In this document: in pieces, positions 5,752 to 7,886 of the stretch
How the letters are laid out: the number at the start of each line of letters is the position of its first letter
Numbering within the stretch: the first letter of the stretch is position 1
Assembly: GCA_030151145.1 (NCBI GenBank)
Contig: JASLEL010000320.1
Span: 1 to 7,886 of the forward strand
Length of the DNA: 7,886 nucleotides
Origin: Aquirhabdus sp.
GTDB lineage: Bacteria; Pseudomonadota; Gammaproteobacteria; Pseudomonadales; Moraxellaceae
Reading direction: 5' to 3'
Program-made: the position numbers and the translations under genes
The notes under the pieces: generated by a model
Told to the model about the DNA's origin: nothing
What the model saw: only the letters and a program-made list of their open reading frames with translations
Databases searched by the model: none

Positions 5752-6357
5752 ATGAAAAGACTGATTCTGACGGGATGTGCATCCTTGTTTTTGACGCACG
5801 CGGCTGTCGCCGAGCCCACGCTACCCGATACGGCACAAACATCGGCTGCCACAAACACCATCGTGATTGCGCCAGTTGACAAACCCACGACGGCATCCAT
5901 AGAACAACTGATGAAGATCACCCAATCCGAAAAAATGATGGATGCCATCAAAATGCAATCCCATGGAATCTGGAAACAGATCGTCCAGGAAATGATAGAC
6001 CAAAAACAAATCGATCCGAAAAAACGCGAAGAGATGGATCAGTTTCTGAGTCGACTCGAACCCAAATTTAACAAGATCATGGATGAGCAGATGTCTTGGG
6101 AAAAACTCAAACCTGCCATGGTCCAAGTTTATCAGGATAGCTTTACCCAAAAAGAAATCGACGATCAGATCGCGTTTTATAACACCCCTTCGGGGCAATC
6201 CATGATTCAGAAAATGCCTGTCGTCATTCAACGCTCTATGACGATCATGCAACAGCAATACGCGCCGATGATGCGGCAAATGGAAATCGCAGTTGAAGAA
6301 ACCACGGCTGAAATGAAAGCCGAAAAGAAAAAAGCCGCAGCAGCCAAAACTCACTAA
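5752..6357 (+). CDS. Secreted DUF2059-domain protein
   Basis: The 201-residue protein has an N-terminal Sec signal peptide: basic MKR, a hydrophobic core, and a signal peptidase I type AVA site with cleavage after A20, so it is probably periplasmic. A proline/threonine-rich spacer follows, then a helical, Lys- and Met-rich body. The DUF2059 signature lies at about residues 120-180: a Tyr-containing helix, then FTQKEIDDQIAFYNTPSGQ, then KMPVVIQ. The function of DUF2059 is not established. The C-terminus is strongly basic and Ala-rich (KAEKKKAAAAK). An LTGC sequence at residues 6-9 resembles a lipobox but sits too close to the N-terminus to follow a hydrophobic region, so I do not call a lipoprotein. 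The ATG at 5746 would add two residues. It lies between the rimO terminator and a bidirectional terminator and is apparently monocistronic. Confidence 0.88.
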   Translation: MKRLILTGCASLFLTHAAVAEPTLPDTAQTSAATNTIVIAPVDKPTTASIEQLMKITQSEKMMDAIKMQSHGIWKQIVQEMIDQKQIDPKKREEMDQFLSRLEPKFNKIMDEQMSWEKLKPAMVQVYQDSFTQKEIDDQIAFYNTPSGQSMIQKMPVVIQRSMTIMQQQYAPMMRQMEIAVEETTAEMKAEKKKAAAAKTH

Positions 6358-6366
6358 TGCCTGAAA

Positions 6367-6404
6367 AACAAAGACGCCCTAGCTGCAGCAAAGGCGTCTT
6401 TGTT
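6367..6404. terminator. Bidirectional terminator between the DUF2059 gene and pqiC
   Basis: A perfect 12-bp stem, AACAAAGACGCC (6367-6378) with GGCGTCTTTGTT (6393-6404), encloses a 14-base loop that itself contains the palindrome GCTGCAGC. On the plus strand the stem runs into a T-rich tail (tttgttcttt). On the minus strand it runs into TTTGTTTTTC. Placed between two convergent genes, it can serve both. Confidence 0.87.
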
Positions 6405-6429
6405 CTTTAAACGATCAGGTACTCGGTGC

Positions 6430-7113
6430 TTAAGAGCAGCTCGCCTCACCAGCCGCTGTCGTATTGCCTGCCATCGCAACTACAGATGCTGCGACGACAT
6501 CGACCACATGATTGACCGCAATACGAGACGCACCTACCGCACCGTCTACGCGCCAAGACCCCTTATCAATCGGTATATTGAATGCCATACGACAGCTCAC
6601 CTGTCGATCTGGTGCGGGTAGCGATTTGTCAGGATTAATGGCGGGTAATGCCGGATCATCGCGTTTAATAATCCAGCTCACCGCAACAGCAACATGCGGT
6701 CCTTCAGCGGTATCCGTCGTATGTTCAATGATATCAAAGCGCGCAAAATCAGCCGCGATCCGGTAGGCTACTTTGCCGCCAGTCATGCCGCTATTATAGC
6801 GATCCACCGCACCGAGTTTTTGCTGTAGGCCCGCGGACAAGGCGTCGTGTAGCTCCGCACTCAAGCTGGACGTCCAGCGCGACAAGTCCAGCACGTCGGA
6901 CTGACCATGTGTATCCTCCAGCACCATTTGAGTCCGATCCAGACGATCCGGTAGCCCAACCGGCGAAACCTCGATCACTTGCACAGGCGAACTTGTCAAT
7001 GGTGCCACATGCGGCGTCAACGCATAATAATTCGGGGACGGTGTCGCACATGCGGACAAGACCAGCGCACCTGTCACCACCATGGCTTGCTTGAGTGAGA
7101 TTCTGCTGTTCAT
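6430..7113 (-). CDS. pqiC: PqiC-like outer-membrane lipoprotein (ABC-type transport auxiliary)
   Basis: PqiC is the lipoprotein partner of PqiA and PqiB in an MCE-type lipid-transport bridge across the envelope. The 227 residues start with a lipoprotein signal peptide and lipobox LSAC, with C22 as the lipidated residue. A23 at +2 (not Asp) points to the outer membrane. The mature part begins with PSPNYYALTP, followed by the family features LPDRLDRTQMV and LSRWTSSLSAELHDAL (about residues 54-92). Two further cysteines, C174 and C226, could form a disulfide, which is my inference. The ATG is preceded by AAGGAAG at 7 bases. Its ATGA overlaps the pqiB stop by 4 bp, a sign of translational coupling. 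It ends at the shared terminator with the DUF2059 gene. Confidence 0.88.
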   Translation of the reverse strand: MNSRISLKQAMVVTGALVLSACATPSPNYYALTPHVAPLTSSPVQVIEVSPVGLPDRLDRTQMVLEDTHGQSDVLDLSRWTSSLSAELHDALSAGLQQKLGAVDRYNSGMTGGKVAYRIAADFARFDIIEHTTDTAEGPHVAVAVSWIIKRDDPALPAINPDKSLPAPDRQVSCRMAFNIPIDKGSWRVDGAVGASRIAVNHVVDVVAASVVAMAGNTTAAGEASCS

Positions 7114-7886
7114 CGTTGGACTTCCTTGGTGGCTTTACCGCGAATCAGAGATTCGGGATGCTGTTCGATATAGTCCGACATCATTTGCAGCGACGCGGCC
7201 GCACGTGTCATTTGCTGTACTGCACGACGGATATCCTGCTGCATCGGCGCATCGCTGGACAAAATCGACTGCGAAGACTGCATCGTGCGACGTGCATCAT
7301 CCAGAGTCGCCTGCAGATTAGGTGCGACCTTGCCATCCAGTTGCTTGACCAGTTTATCGGTTGATTCAATGGTGGTATTCATATTGGCCAGTGTCTTACG
7401 GACATCCTGACCGATCTCATCCAGTGGGAACTTGGTCAGCTTGTCTGCGAGCTGAGACACTTGGGCTTGCAGGCCGCTCAGCTCTGTTGGCGTCGTCGGA
7501 ATCTGTGCCACTTTGCCATCCATGACCAGTACTGCGGGTTTGGCTTTAGGGAAGAAGTCCAGCGCGATATAGTTTTGACCAGACAAGAGATTGCCCGTGC
7601 GCATTTGCGCACGCAAGCCGCGCTGCTGGATGAAATCACGCAGGATCGCACCACTGGGGTCCAGCTCTCTGCCATGCGCCAGACGTGACGGATAGACCAC
7701 AGCATCCACACGCATCCGCAGCTGACGATATGCCGCATCAAATTCGACATTGATGGCATTCACATTACCGAGCTCAATGCCCATAAAGTCTATTGGTGCG
7801 CCGACTGACAGGCCACGTAAGGACTGATCAAAATACATCACGATATAACGCGGTGTACCATCTGGCTCTTTCAGCGCGTCGGCACG
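7110..7886 (-). CDS. pqiB: PqiB-like MCE-domain transport protein, C-terminal part
   Basis: The frame is open across the right edge of the window; 258 residues are visible, and the N-terminal membrane anchor and earlier MCE domains lie outside. The visible part begins inside an MCE (MlaD) domain, with YFDQSLRGLSVGAPIDFMGI at visible residues 18-37. The stretch LRAQMRTGNLLSGQNYIALDFF ends this domain. It is followed by a long helical region with heptad-like character (about visible residues 140-245) and the family-typical end SDYIEQHPESLIRGK. In E. coli, PqiB (546 residues) forms a hexameric needle of stacked MCE rings and a coiled-coil tube spanning the periplasm. The C-terminal segment seen here fits that architecture. 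pqiC follows with a 4-bp overlap, and pqiA is expected beyond the right edge. A GTG at 7841 lies inside the domain and is not the real start. Confidence 0.9.
   Translation of the reverse strand, partial: RADALKEPDGTPRYIVMYFDQSLRGLSVGAPIDFMGIELGNVNAINVEFDAAYRQLRMRVDAVVYPSRLAHGRELDPSGAILRDFIQQRGLRAQMRTGNLLSGQNYIALDFFPKAKPAVLVMDGKVAQIPTTPTELSGLQAQVSQLADKLTKFPLDEIGQDVRKTLANMNTTIESTDKLVKQLDGKVAPNLQATLDDARRTMQSSQSILSSDAPMQQDIRRAVQQMTRAAASLQMMSDYIEQHPESLIRGKATKEVQR

Noticed and set aside
5752..5778. Lipobox-like LTGC near the start of the DUF2059 protein
   Set aside because: The cysteine is only the ninth residue, leaving no room for a hydrophobic region before it. The AVA site after a normal hydrophobic core fits signal peptidase I better.
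5821..6354. 177-codon minus-strand frame, rich in His and Phe
   Set aside because: Antisense to the Lys/Met-rich DUF2059 gene; the composition is what the complement of AAA and ATG codons would give.

Overview
This window is an ordinary-looking chromosomal stretch of a Gammaproteobacterium. The gene set (a YbjN-family protein, the NtrB/NtrC nitrogen two-component system, RimO, a DUF2059 protein and a PqiB/PqiC pair) and the moderate GC content suggest Pseudomonadales, possibly a Moraxellaceae relative. That placement is inferred from gene content and style, not from a marker gene. I see no mobile element, CRISPR array, tRNA, rRNA or defence system.

Layout. Bases 1-336 hold the 3' end of an unrecognised plus-strand gene, followed by an intrinsic terminator hairpin and a YbjN-family gene (535-1065). 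Convergent to it is a two-gene minus-strand operon, ntrB (3799-2693) then ntrC (2689-1193), closed by two hairpins, the second with a clear U-run. A 515-bp divergent intergenic region (3800-4314) separates ntrB from rimO (4315-5658, plus), which ends in a strong terminator. A secreted DUF2059 protein follows (5752-6357, plus). A bidirectional terminator separates it from the minus-strand pqiC (7113-6430) and the 3' part of pqiB (enters from the right edge, ends at 7110), whose ends overlap by 4 bp.

How the genes work together. NtrB is the PII-controlled kinase/phosphatase and NtrC its sigma54-dependent activator. Their upstream region carries a sigma54-type -24/-12 element (GG-N10-GC) and, about 200-250 bp upstream of its predicted start, two NtrC-like sites about 52 bp apart. 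This suggests that ntrBC is autoregulated from its own enhancer-dependent promoter, in the absence of an adjacent glnA. The same region holds a minus-strand intrinsic terminator with no gene upstream of it. PqiB and PqiC are envelope-spanning lipid-transport components. RimO and YbjN are stand-alone housekeeping or regulatory genes.

I found no convincing undescribed system. The part most worth checking is the ntrB-rimO intergenic region.
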